64,000 nt of DNA, taken from positions 496,001 through 560,000 of the forward strand of contig JBGAUW010000001.1 of assembly GCA_044228435.1 (NCBI GenBank). Direction: 5' to 3'. Source of the stretch: Bog-950 sp044228435. Its GTDB lineage: Bacteria > Bacteroidota > Bacteroidia > Chitinophagales > LD1. The position numbers were made by a program, and so were the translations under genes. Shown here piece after piece: positions 1-8,900 of the stretch (positions are counted from its first letter, which is position 1; each line of letters begins with the position of its first letter). The notes under the pieces were generated by a model, which did not search any database, was not told the DNA's origin, and saw only the letters and a program-made list of their open reading frames with translations.

Positions 1-620
1 GCTCGCTAAAGGTGGTAAAGTTTTTAAAATCGGTAAACAGCACCGACACATTATCAAACAAGCGGGGTTGGTAAAAGCCATTGGCCTTTAACTCATCGGC
101 GGCCTCTTCGGGCAAAATATTTAATAGCAGCGCATCACTCTTTTTCTTCTCCTCATCAATTTGCTCGTATAGCGAGTTTATACGTTCCTTTTCTTTATGT
201 ATAGCCGTACTGGTTTGCCACAGCTTTTTTATTTTTTGGTCTAACTTTACTTTCTCCGCCTCTAACTTTTCGCGCTCTGTTTGCAGGGCCACATTCTGCT
301 CCTCCGCTTTTTGCTTTAGCTTAATGGCGGCCTCACCCATGCTCCACATCTTCTTATTCTTCTCCGCCAGTTTCTGTTTTTGCTCTTCTACATTACGTTG
401 CGCAGCCAATACGCCGGCTAACTTGTTTTGCAATTCGCTTTCCTCTTTTATAAAGTTAGCGGCGGTTTGTTCGTTTTGTTGCAGGCGGGTTTGGAGGTTG
501 GCCAACTGTGCAGTCAATAAATTACCTTTTGACCTGGCTTTAAAAAACAGCAAAAGCACACACACTATAACAGTAAAAGTCACAATTATAAAAGGCAGTA
601 AAATTGTAATGTTAGTCATG
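1..620 (-). CDS. Membrane-anchored class III adenylate/guanylate cyclase, C-terminus cut by window edge
   Basis: Translating from the ATG at 618-620 gives 206 residues open to the window edge. Residues 4-26 are a hydrophobic transmembrane segment. Residues about 35-160 are rich in E, K and Q and look like a long coiled coil (signalling helix). The segment LLLNILPEEAADEL (165-178) followed by LFTDF (194-198) is the usual entry to a class III nucleotidyl cyclase domain; Asp197 fits the first metal-binding Asp. Family knowledge says such domains make cAMP or cGMP from ATP or GTP as dimers; base specificity cannot be judged because the catalytic core lies outside the window. The start is only 5 bases past the stop of the STAND gene, so the two are probably co-transcribed. 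Direct reading supports the cyclase assignment well. Confidence 0.85.
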
Positions 621-625
621 GAATG

Positions 626-3600
626 TTACTCGTTAGAAAACACTACAGTGCCTTCACTAAACCATCCATTTTCCCAATCATTCGAAAGCCAACTTTCAGT
701 TCCCTGATTTAAAAGCCACAAGTTTTTGCTATCCACATATGAGTCAAGTATCAACCTCTTTACATGGGTAGTAATTATTCCGTTGTAAATTTTAAACTCC
801 CTATCCCTTGACAAGAATTGAGGAATGGTGATTTTTGCCTTATAATACTCACCAGCCTCCGCTTTTCCCCATACAAAATCGCTTAGTGCTTCATTTTTTT
901 TATTCTCTCCTAATCTTGCGATCAAATCAATAGCAACCGAATTGTACTTGGATGAATTTTGCCTGCCTAGTACCCTAAGAAAAATCAAACCGAATTTATC
1001 ATCACCGTTAATCGCCCTAAGTAAAGAATCAATATAAACTACCGCTATATCTGTCTTTTTTGAAATCTGCTGCGCAAAGGAGTTCTCAATTAATCCATTT
1101 CTTTTTTGAAAGTCATCTTTTAAAGTAGCAATAACCTCGAAGGATTCTTTGATACGATTATTGAGAGCAAGATATGTTGAAAAATTGCAAATCAACTTTT
1201 GCAGATTTTCCGTTTTATAGCCATTTTGATGAGCCTTGAACAATTTCAACATTTTTTTTATACCTAGCGCATCCATCTTGTTCAATGCTTTCTTACTGTT
1301 CTTTTCCCTAAATTGCCTTTCTATTTGATATAAAACAACAATACCTTCCTCTTTTAATCCTTTATTATCTGTTCGTTTAGTGAATGCGTCAACCGAATCT
1401 ACAAATTCATAAAAGAAATTTATTCTATCCTTTTCAGGTCTAATATTATCAGATTCTTCAATTCTTGCAAAAGGGTAAAGTCCGTATAAATGGCGTAAAA
1501 GCAGTTCATTACTTGAGACGTCATAAAATCTATCTATCCCTTTGTGAATAATAAATTTTTCAAAAAGTAAAGCGCTAAAATCACTTCTTATGTAGGTAGG
1601 ATCATAAGCAAACAACTCAATGCAAGTTAACACGTCGTTTGGATACATCAAAACATCGAAATTAGTTTTCTTAATAATGGTATTACCCGTGGTATATACT
1701 TGCTCCTTTCTTAGAAATGAAGAAGAGATTTTTGAAAATGCTGTAAAAAATTTCTCAAAATTATTGATAGCTTCAGAGGTATCTTTATAAATCGAAGCTG
1801 CATTTAACCCCCTCGTTTTGTAGTAATTAGCAACTAAAAAAAGTGTTTTATCATCGGCAAAATCGCCCACTCCGTGATGCTCAGTAATCATTTCTCCAGT
1901 AAGTAATTTATAGTAAAAGTCCCACATTGGATAAGAAACAGTCCGGGGTAATGGAGCTTTTAACAAAACGTATTTATCACCTTTATCGAACTCGAAATTA
2001 TCAAACATATTGGTTTGCTTTTTCATTAACAGAATAGGAGGAAGCAGCGAGGTTTTTGCGTATCCTCTTACTAGTTTTTCAAAAGCATCCGAATTGAACG
2101 GAGAAAAATGAAGCGCAAAATTGATAATCTCGCTAAAGCCAAAGCCGGAAGAGTAGTTTTGTTCGAAACTGCCATTTTGTATATATAGTGAATCCAAACA
2201 AAACCGCAAATTTTCGTAACCAGACACACCTGAATACAGTGTAGCAAGAATAACAAACCCACCTTTATGGTTTATTTCATTGCCATATAACATCTTCGCC
2301 GTTACGCTTTTAGGAAACAACCGTTCAAATCGTTCCGCACCCGCCGAACTTTCGAATGGAGATATAGTTCCGATCATTTCAACAAAATTCGTCTTATCTT
2401 CTTTGTGTTGAAGCATATAAAGCTTGAGTGCATTCAACAACAAACGGCTATTAAACTCTTTGACGATTGTGTCAGTAAAAATCTTTCTTACATATGCGGT
2501 GTAAAGATAACTAGTAATAGTATCCATTATTGGCTCAGCTTGCGATTTGGAATACATTTCCGGATGATGCCCCTGAACAGCATTCATTATATCCAGAAAC
2601 TCAATAATTCTCGCAATTTTGCTTTCAGACACCTTCGTTGTATCTTTAAAAGTGTAAGCGCTAATTTTTGTGTTTAGTGTTTTAATTAATGGCAGCATAA
2701 AATCGGGGAGTATTTTATGCTGCGCATTAGACGCTATTAAAACTTTAGCGCTGACAGCATTAGCCACATCTATAAACAAAGTATCCGTATTCAGCCGTTT
2801 CAAATTTTCCACTAAAGACCCTGGATGTAAAATTTCTTCATTAATTAAAAAAGCGGCCTTCTCTTTATTCTTAACCGTCTTATTATTCAAATACGCAAAG
2901 CACTGTTCTTCTATTTTGGGTAATACGTTTTTGTTCAACTTGTTTTGGTAGTCTAAAAACAAATAGATGCCCACGCCTACTACAATAAAGGCCGCCAGGG
3001 TAGCAGCAATGCGGGCCGCACCGTATTTCATTACAAAGCGGGTAAAAAATAATTTGCGGGCGCTGCGGTTAATAAACTCCTGGCCTGTATTAAGCCAATA
3101 CTCGGAGTTAGATAGTTTGTTTTTTTCGAGTAAGTTAACTTCGTCGTATTTTGCAATCAGGTATTTATTCGGTTTTTCTTCTAGCAACCAACCTTCAAAG
3201 TAAGTAAGCGGGCCTATAGGCAAAAGATAATCGGAAGATTTAAGGCTGTTTTTCCAGCGTTCTGTTTGCTTTTTAAAGTCGCGGTAGGTAAGGATGTTTT
3301 GATACTCCTCTCCGGCCCAGCTGCTTAACAGGCGCCAGTTGCGGATTAAGCTTTCGTGTGTTATATCTAATAAATCGCTGCTTTTTAAAGACACATATTC
3401 ACTTTCGCTATTTACAAAAGGCCTTAAAAAAGTATTGCCAGGCATGCGGAAAATATCAAGCACCGCGCCCACCATTTCTGTAGTAATAGAATCGCTATAA
3501 ATTACATTGATAATTTCCTGCAAGGTCATGCGGTTGCGCACAGTTCGGCCCTGGTCGGTTTTTGTAAGCCCCTGAAACGCTTTTTTAATTATAAACTGGG

Positions 3601-4708
3601 CAGTCTGCTGGCTAATAGGTGTTTCGTGCGTTTGATTATACACCTCATGCGCAGTTTCATAAAGCTCATTGGCATGGGCGTTTAATATATTTTCGAGCGA
3701 TGGTTTTTTAAGCAGCGCTTTTTTAAACTCGGGCAAAGTATTATACCATTCATCAAACATGGCCTTATCTTCTTCAGGCAGTTGTTCGCGCTTTAGGCCA
3801 CCCGCTTTTGCCAGGTGTATAAGGTCCATTTCGCTGGTGCCATCTCCGGCAGCCTTCCAAATTTGGTTAAGTGCATGTTGCAGTACCGGTAGTTGGTCAA
3901 GCCCGTCGCCCAACTCATTAATAAGGGTTTGGGTTAACCGGTTCGATATACGGTTGCCGCTAAGTATGGCAGGGTCTACTATTACCTGCTGTATTTCTTT
4001 CCGCTTTAAGCGGGGCACAAAAAACTGGCTAAAGCCAATCAGTTCGGGCAGGCCCCTAAAGGCCGAGCACTGGCCTATATAATCAGACCGCATGGTGCAC
4101 ACTACATAAATAGGTATATCTTTTTCAAGCGCAATGCGGCTGGTTTCTATAAGCAGGTTTACAGCCGTTTGCGCATCTATAGATGGCTGATCGTTACTAT
4201 AGTTTTCGGCATTGGTAAATAGCTCTTCAAACTGGTCTACCAGTATAAGCAGGTTAGCTGCTTTGCGTTTTGATTGTTTTTGTGTTTCCGCATCGGCCTG
4301 CAAAAAGGCTTCTGCGTTTGTATCCAGGGCAAACTCCGATTTGGTATATAAATCTACCAGCGACGAAAACCCGTAGCCCAACTCTTTTTCTACCTGCTGC
4401 TGATCCTGGTAACCCAATTGCCGGGTAAGCGCTACTGCCATATTGGTAACGGGGCTTCGCTCGGGCCTAAAATCGGCCACTATCCAGTTGTTGTGCCTGG
4501 CTTTAAAAAAGCCGGCTTTGGCATTGGGTATAACACCGGCGTATATTAAAGATGATTTACCATCGCCGCTGGCACCGGTAATCATTACAAACTTATTTTT
4601 AGCCAGCTGAGCTATTATTTTTTTAATATGCTCATCGCGCCCCTTAAAAAAAATGGATTCGTTTTCGTTAAAGGGCCTTAGGCCTGGGTATGGGCAAATG
4701 TTAGCCAT
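626..4708 (-). CDS. Transmembrane STAND-family NTPase (nSTAND1-like)
   Basis: 1360 residues. The N-terminus (CPYPGLRPF, then FFKGRDEHI) is typical of nSTAND1 proteins. Walker A is GASGDGKSS at about residues 44-52, Walker B is LLILVDQFEELF at about 152-163, and a further conserved strand YVVCTMRSDY follows. A winged-helix-like region (HESLIRNWRLL) lies near residue 450. One strong transmembrane segment at about 560-583 (RIAATLAAFIVVGVGIYLFL) is preceded by Arg and Lys, which suggests a cytoplasmic NTPase and a C-terminal region of about 770 residues outside the inner membrane. I recognise no known domain or repeats in that region; it is rich in Lys, Asn and Phe. STAND NTPases usually act as ligand-triggered oligomerising switches. 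It lies 17 bases after the TIR-like gene and 5 bases before the cyclase gene. Confidence 0.85.
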   Translation of the reverse strand: MANICPYPGLRPFNENESIFFKGRDEHIKKIIAQLAKNKFVMITGASGDGKSSLIYAGVIPNAKAGFFKARHNNWIVADFRPERSPVTNMAVALTRQLGYQDQQQVEKELGYGFSSLVDLYTKSEFALDTNAEAFLQADAETQKQSKRKAANLLILVDQFEELFTNAENYSNDQPSIDAQTAVNLLIETSRIALEKDIPIYVVCTMRSDYIGQCSAFRGLPELIGFSQFFVPRLKRKEIQQVIVDPAILSGNRISNRLTQTLINELGDGLDQLPVLQHALNQIWKAAGDGTSEMDLIHLAKAGGLKREQLPEEDKAMFDEWYNTLPEFKKALLKKPSLENILNAHANELYETAHEVYNQTHETPISQQTAQFIIKKAFQGLTKTDQGRTVRNRMTLQEIINVIYSDSITTEMVGAVLDIFRMPGNTFLRPFVNSESEYVSLKSSDLLDITHESLIRNWRLLSSWAGEEYQNILTYRDFKKQTERWKNSLKSSDYLLPIGPLTYFEGWLLEEKPNKYLIAKYDEVNLLEKNKLSNSEYWLNTGQEFINRSARKLFFTRFVMKYGAARIAATLAAFIVVGVGIYLFLDYQNKLNKNVLPKIEEQCFAYLNNKTVKNKEKAAFLINEEILHPGSLVENLKRLNTDTLFIDVANAVSAKVLIASNAQHKILPDFMLPLIKTLNTKISAYTFKDTTKVSESKIARIIEFLDIMNAVQGHHPEMYSKSQAEPIMDTITSYLYTAYVRKIFTDTIVKEFNSRLLLNALKLYMLQHKEDKTNFVEMIGTISPFESSAGAERFERLFPKSVTAKMLYGNEINHKGGFVILATLYSGVSGYENLRFCLDSLYIQNGSFEQNYSSGFGFSEIINFALHFSPFNSDAFEKLVRGYAKTSLLPPILLMKKQTNMFDNFEFDKGDKYVLLKAPLPRTVSYPMWDFYYKLLTGEMITEHHGVGDFADDKTLFLVANYYKTRGLNAASIYKDTSEAINNFEKFFTAFSKISSSFLRKEQVYTTGNTIIKKTNFDVLMYPNDVLTCIELFAYDPTYIRSDFSALLFEKFIIHKGIDRFYDVSSNELLLRHLYGLYPFARIEESDNIRPEKDRINFFYEFVDSVDAFTKRTDNKGLKEEGIVVLYQIERQFREKNSKKALNKMDALGIKKMLKLFKAHQNGYKTENLQKLICNFSTYLALNNRIKESFEVIATLKDDFQKRNGLIENSFAQQISKKTDIAVVYIDSLLRAINGDDKFGLIFLRVLGRQNSSKYNSVAIDLIARLGENKKNEALSDFVWGKAEAGEYYKAKITIPQFLSRDREFKIYNGIITTHVKRLILDSYVDSKNLWLLNQGTESWLSNDWENGWFSEGTVVFSNE

Positions 4709-4725
4709 TCTCTTAATGGGTTGAT

Positions 4726-5601
4726 TTAATTACTGCCTGCAGCTTTATCGTACATCACTTTTATTTCGAGGGGAATAAGTTCGCCGGCTACCAGCATGTA
4801 ACTTACCTTGGGCGCCGAAAACTTTACAGCCCTGTTAGTATCAGGTGTTTCATCGCCAATCAGCAGCATGGGGGTATGGGCCGAGGCACCACCTACGCGC
4901 TTCCATATCTCCTGCATAAAAGGTATGGCCCAATCGGTAGAGTATTTAAAATATATAACAGCCATTTTGCTTACTTCCATTTGCTGCTTGCAAAACTCAG
5001 AGTAATCCATCGGGCTATCCTGCACTATGCAAAGTTTTTCAACTTCTACCACATCGGTAAGCATATCAATAATTTCGTTGGCCTCGCCTTCATCCAGCTG
5101 GTTCGCAATAAAAAACACCTGCGTTTGGTGCACATTAAATAATACTTGCTTCTTCTCATCTAAAAACGACCGGATATCATCTACCAGCCGTATGGCGGAG
5201 TTAACATCGGTAAAAATCATATTGTTGGAAATGTTATTCCGTATTTCGTTTATAAGCCCGGCCTGCCGGCTGTTTACGTTTTCTATATTCATTTTACCCT
5301 CTTGCCAAACAATAATTTTAAACTCGGGCCTATCGCGGTTTACCGATACTGCTTGCTGAAATTGTTGTAAAGCAGATCTAACCTGTTCATCATCAGGAAC
5401 CCTATTTTCGGCATTATCTATAATATGTACCGAGCAATCGGCATTATACAATAGGTTGGCCAACTGAGCAGGCCCGGCATGCTGCAAATCGCTATCGGAG
5501 GGTATTACAGTAAGACCTGCCCGTTCTAAAACCGTCTTTAACTCGCGTCGTTTTTCACTGCCCGAAAGGGCAGTAGAAAGGAATATAGTAGGTGAAATCA
5601 T
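4726..5601 (-). CDS. TIR/DUF4062-like protein with two similar halves
   Basis: 291 residues, no signal peptide. The N-terminal half opens with TIFLSTALSGSEKRRELKTV and continues with alternating hydrophobic strands (CSVHIIDNAE, FKIIVWQ), the pattern of DUF4062 or TIR-like flavodoxin-type folds. The second half, from about residue 155 (VFFIANQLDEGEANEIID, then MAVIYFKYSTDWAIPFMQEIW, then TPMLLIGDE), looks like a second TIR-like unit. I cannot place the catalytic Glu of NADase TIR domains with confidence, so an adaptor or nucleotide-sensing role is as likely as catalysis. It is the first gene of a minus-strand operon with the STAND NTPase (17-base gap) and the cyclase. Assignment is by fold pattern only. 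Confidence 0.6.
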   Translation of the reverse strand: MISPTIFLSTALSGSEKRRELKTVLERAGLTVIPSDSDLQHAGPAQLANLLYNADCSVHIIDNAENRVPDDEQVRSALQQFQQAVSVNRDRPEFKIIVWQEGKMNIENVNSRQAGLINEIRNNISNNMIFTDVNSAIRLVDDIRSFLDEKKQVLFNVHQTQVFFIANQLDEGEANEIIDMLTDVVEVEKLCIVQDSPMDYSEFCKQQMEVSKMAVIYFKYSTDWAIPFMQEIWKRVGGASAHTPMLLIGDETPDTNRAVKFSAPKVSYMLVAGELIPLEIKVMYDKAAGSN

Positions 5602-5726
5602 ATCGCAATTAGTGTGGCTTAAATATAAAAAGATACTTTAAACACATAACATATTTTTAAATTCGCTTGTGCTTAGATGACTGCACCCTTATTAAAAAGT
5701 TCGCGCAGGTTACTGCAAAAGCCGAT

Positions 5727-5890
5727 CTTAGAGATCAATTAAGACCATATAGGATTGAGCACCATGTTTGTAAAATTCATGAAACTATCAAGCAGGGCTT
5801 GAAGGATTGATTTGTAAAGCGTTAGCTTCTTGTAAGAGCTGGTCAAAAATTTCCGGCCTCCGTTGATTTGGAATTCCGGCCAAATGTGGT
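5727..5890 (+). mobile_element. Left arm of inverted IS-like remnant (transposase tail plus terminus)
   Basis: This 164-base segment is repeated in inverted orientation at 11727-11890. The distal 51 bases (5840-5890) match the partner at 48 of 51 positions, and both copies have the same 22-base spacer before the more diverged inner 91 bases. One frame reads LRPYRIEHHVCKIHETIKQ in this copy and QIEHLVCKIHETIGQ in the partner, which suggests the end of a decayed transposase gene followed by the element terminus. The IS family is not identified. The element body would extend leftward and is missing. Confidence 0.6.
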
Positions 5891-5944
5891 CAAAGCCTTC
5901 AGCTCCTCTAGCCCTATGCCACTATTTCTAATTACAAATTCGAC

Positions 5945-5969
5945 TTTGATTAAAACAACAATACATTTG
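5945..5969 (+). promoter_or_regulatory. Possible Bacteroidota-type promoter for the 1336-residue gene
   Basis: TACATTTG at 5962-5969 matches the Bacteroidota -7 consensus TAnnTTTG perfectly. TTTG lies at 5945-5948, but the 13-base spacer is shorter than the usual 17-23, so the -33 assignment is doubtful. The motif is about 14 bases before the ATG at 5984. Confidence 0.3.
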
Positions 5970-5983
5970 CAAATCGTAAACCA

Positions 5984-8900
5984 ATGCTTATGAAAAATCT
6001 TTCTCTCGCCAGTTTAACTATAGTTTTTATTACGCTATTAAATACAAATTTATCTCTGGCTCAATCAGTGGCTCTTGACAGCACTTTCGGAGTTACTGGC
6101 ATTGTTTACACTACTATAGATTCCCTTGAAACTGGAAGAAATGTACTTGTTCAGCCAGATGGTAAGGTCTTAGTTTCTGGAAATTCCTTTAATAGCAGTA
6201 CGTATGGGTCAATCTCGTTTATGTTGATACGATACAATTCTGACGGGTCTTATGATAATTCATTTGGTTCTAATGGTAAAGTTGAAAGCCAAAAGTACGG
6301 GTTCAGTGGATGTCTTGGTGGAATTTGTGTAGCAACTAAGTTACAACAAGATGGAAAGATTTTGCAATTGAATTCCATAGCTTTTAACTCCGGTGAAGAT
6401 TCAATAATAATTATTCGATATAACATTGATGGCTCATTGGATAATACATTTGGTTCCAACGGGCAAATTAAAATGGGCGGAAAGGCGGGGGCATTAGATA
6501 TCCAAGGTGATGGAAAAATATTGATTGGTGGTTCAAATAAAGTTGTACCAGGAATGCAAACGGTCACGCAAGATTTTGTATTGACAAGAATGGATCAAAA
6601 TGGATCGCTAGATAATACTTTTGGAAATAATGGCGTTGTTAGAACAGATTTAGGAATGGGGGATTTTATTAATTCCTTGACACTGCAATCAGATGGAAAA
6701 ATTCTTGCATCAGGTTATGGGTATAATAATTACGAATTGGTACGGTATAACAATGATGGAACTTTGGATAATACCTTTGGCACGAGTGGACAGATTATTA
6801 CTACTTTTCCCTCAGCTCAGACCTATAGTTGTGTTCTACAGTCAAATGGTAAAATTTTACAAGGTGGTAGTGCACGTTTCAATAACACTACATTCATCAC
6901 CGTTATCAGGTTCAACATAGATGGTTCTGTTGATAGCAGTTTTGGCGTAACTGGTATTGATACGGTTAGAGCCGGGGGCGTGAAGAAAATCATTCTTCAA
7001 GATGATAAAATATATTTTAACAGGTATAGTTCCAACTCCAACGATTATGTAATTGAACGACACAATAGTAATGGTACGCCTGACAATAATTTTGGAATAG
7101 GAAGTATAGCTAATATTTATTTTGGAGCACAAATCTACTCATTAACCAATATTGCATTGGATGATACCGGCAGGATATTAGTTACAGGGGCTAGACAATA
7201 TGGATTATCACCAGCATATTACCATTTTCTAACCGCGAGGGTTTTGACAGGTTGGAATTCTAACAGTCCTCAAGCAATCTTCACAGGAACGCCACTTACT
7301 GTAACTGTGGGTAGCACAATTTCTTTTACTAACCAATCTCAATTTGCTACTTCTTATTCATGGGTGTTCGCAGGAGGAACCCCCTCTTCATATAATGGAC
7401 TGATACCGCCACCAATTCAATACAACACAGTAGGAACTTATGATGTAACTCTTTCAGCTACTGACGGGGTTACAACCGATGTTCATACAGAAAGTGCTTA
7501 CATTCATGTAGTAGCTAATAATGTTTCAGCATTAAGCGGTGACCCCGATATAGATTTTGGAAATGTAGTTGCTCCAGGTTATGCAGACCACGTTTATTTT
7601 TTTTACAATAACTCTCCAAACCCAATTACAATTTCAACCATCCAATTCCCTGTCAACTCTGGCTTTGGTGTTCAGTTTGTGAACGGAGCAACAGTGTTGC
7701 CTTATCAAAATTTACCTGTTTTATTACAGTTCGTTCCTCCACTGCAACAAACTTATTCTGCCACTGCTACAGTAATTTCAAATGCGCCTAATAACCCAAT
7801 CACTTTTCACGTTACCGGAATTGGCACAGCACAAAGCATTAGTTGGATAGGCGTTTATAACAAACCGGAGAATAATCCCGAGATAACACAATTAGAACCG
7901 CTTGCGGAAAACTATATTACTTCTAACACACAAAGCACCGTAAAAATTTGTGCTGACTTCTCTAAAGCAACAGTTGTAAAATTCATAAATAACAGTGGAA
8001 CAATCGCGTCATCCAATATTCGTTTCCGAATGAAAAGCGACCCCAATGGAAACAACACCGATTATACTGGTTGGTTTATTACAACAGATTATTCAGTTGT
8101 AGGCAATCTCGTTACGGCAAGATTTACTCATCCAAAATATTTGAATGGAAATGCGCTTTATAGAGTTGATACAATTCAGGTAGTTAATAGCGCAAACAAT
8201 GCGGTCATTTACGAACACCCTGCACGAATCTATCGAGCGCCAGTTGTTTTAGTGCATGGCTTATGGGGAAATGCTTACAGTATGCAGGACATTCAATACC
8301 AACTTATCACTTCCGGTAAGTATAACTCCACTATGGTTAAAGTTATAGATTACGAATCAACCAATTCATACGATTATAACACCAACTCAAATGTGGTAAA
8401 AGATGGAATCAACAACACTTTAATAGGTCTTAGAATTTTAAAATATTCAGCAGGTAAAGTAGATATAGTTGCCCATAGTATGGGAGGCATCCTCTCTCGT
8501 ATTTATCTTCAAAATCCCGATTGTATGGGAACGCCCAATAACTGCTATCGAAGCGATATACATAAATTGATTACCTTGAATACACCCCATTCAGGAACGC
8601 AAGTAGCTAACTTTTTCCTTGGCAATTCAAACTGCGCTGCAATAGCACGTTTACTTTTAGGACAAAATGGAATGAATTGGAGTAATGGAGCTGTTGCAGA
8701 TTTACAATGTAATAGTCCTGCAATTGCTGCGATGAATAGCACACCATCGTTAAACAGACATATAGTTCCTTGCCGCGCAACGGCAACTTACACTACACCG
8801 GGTCCGACAACAGTATTGACAAACGAAAATGCGCTGACTAACGCAATAGGTGTTTGCCGTGCAGAAAGTGGACTTCAATTTAATAACACTGTATTTTTAT

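Larger units (their letters stand above)
5602..5983. other. Intergenic region with left decayed IS-like arm
   Basis: 382 bases between the diverging 291-residue TIR-like gene and the 1336-residue exported protein. It carries no intact gene. The middle holds one arm of a long inverted repeat whose partner lies near 11.8 kb. A short perfect Bacteroidota-type -7 motif is present close to the downstream start. Confidence 0.7.

Noticed and set aside
81..707. Plus-strand open frame of 208 residues at the left edge
   Set aside because: It is the antisense shadow of the cyclase coiled coil; the minus-strand frame has clear cyclase motifs.
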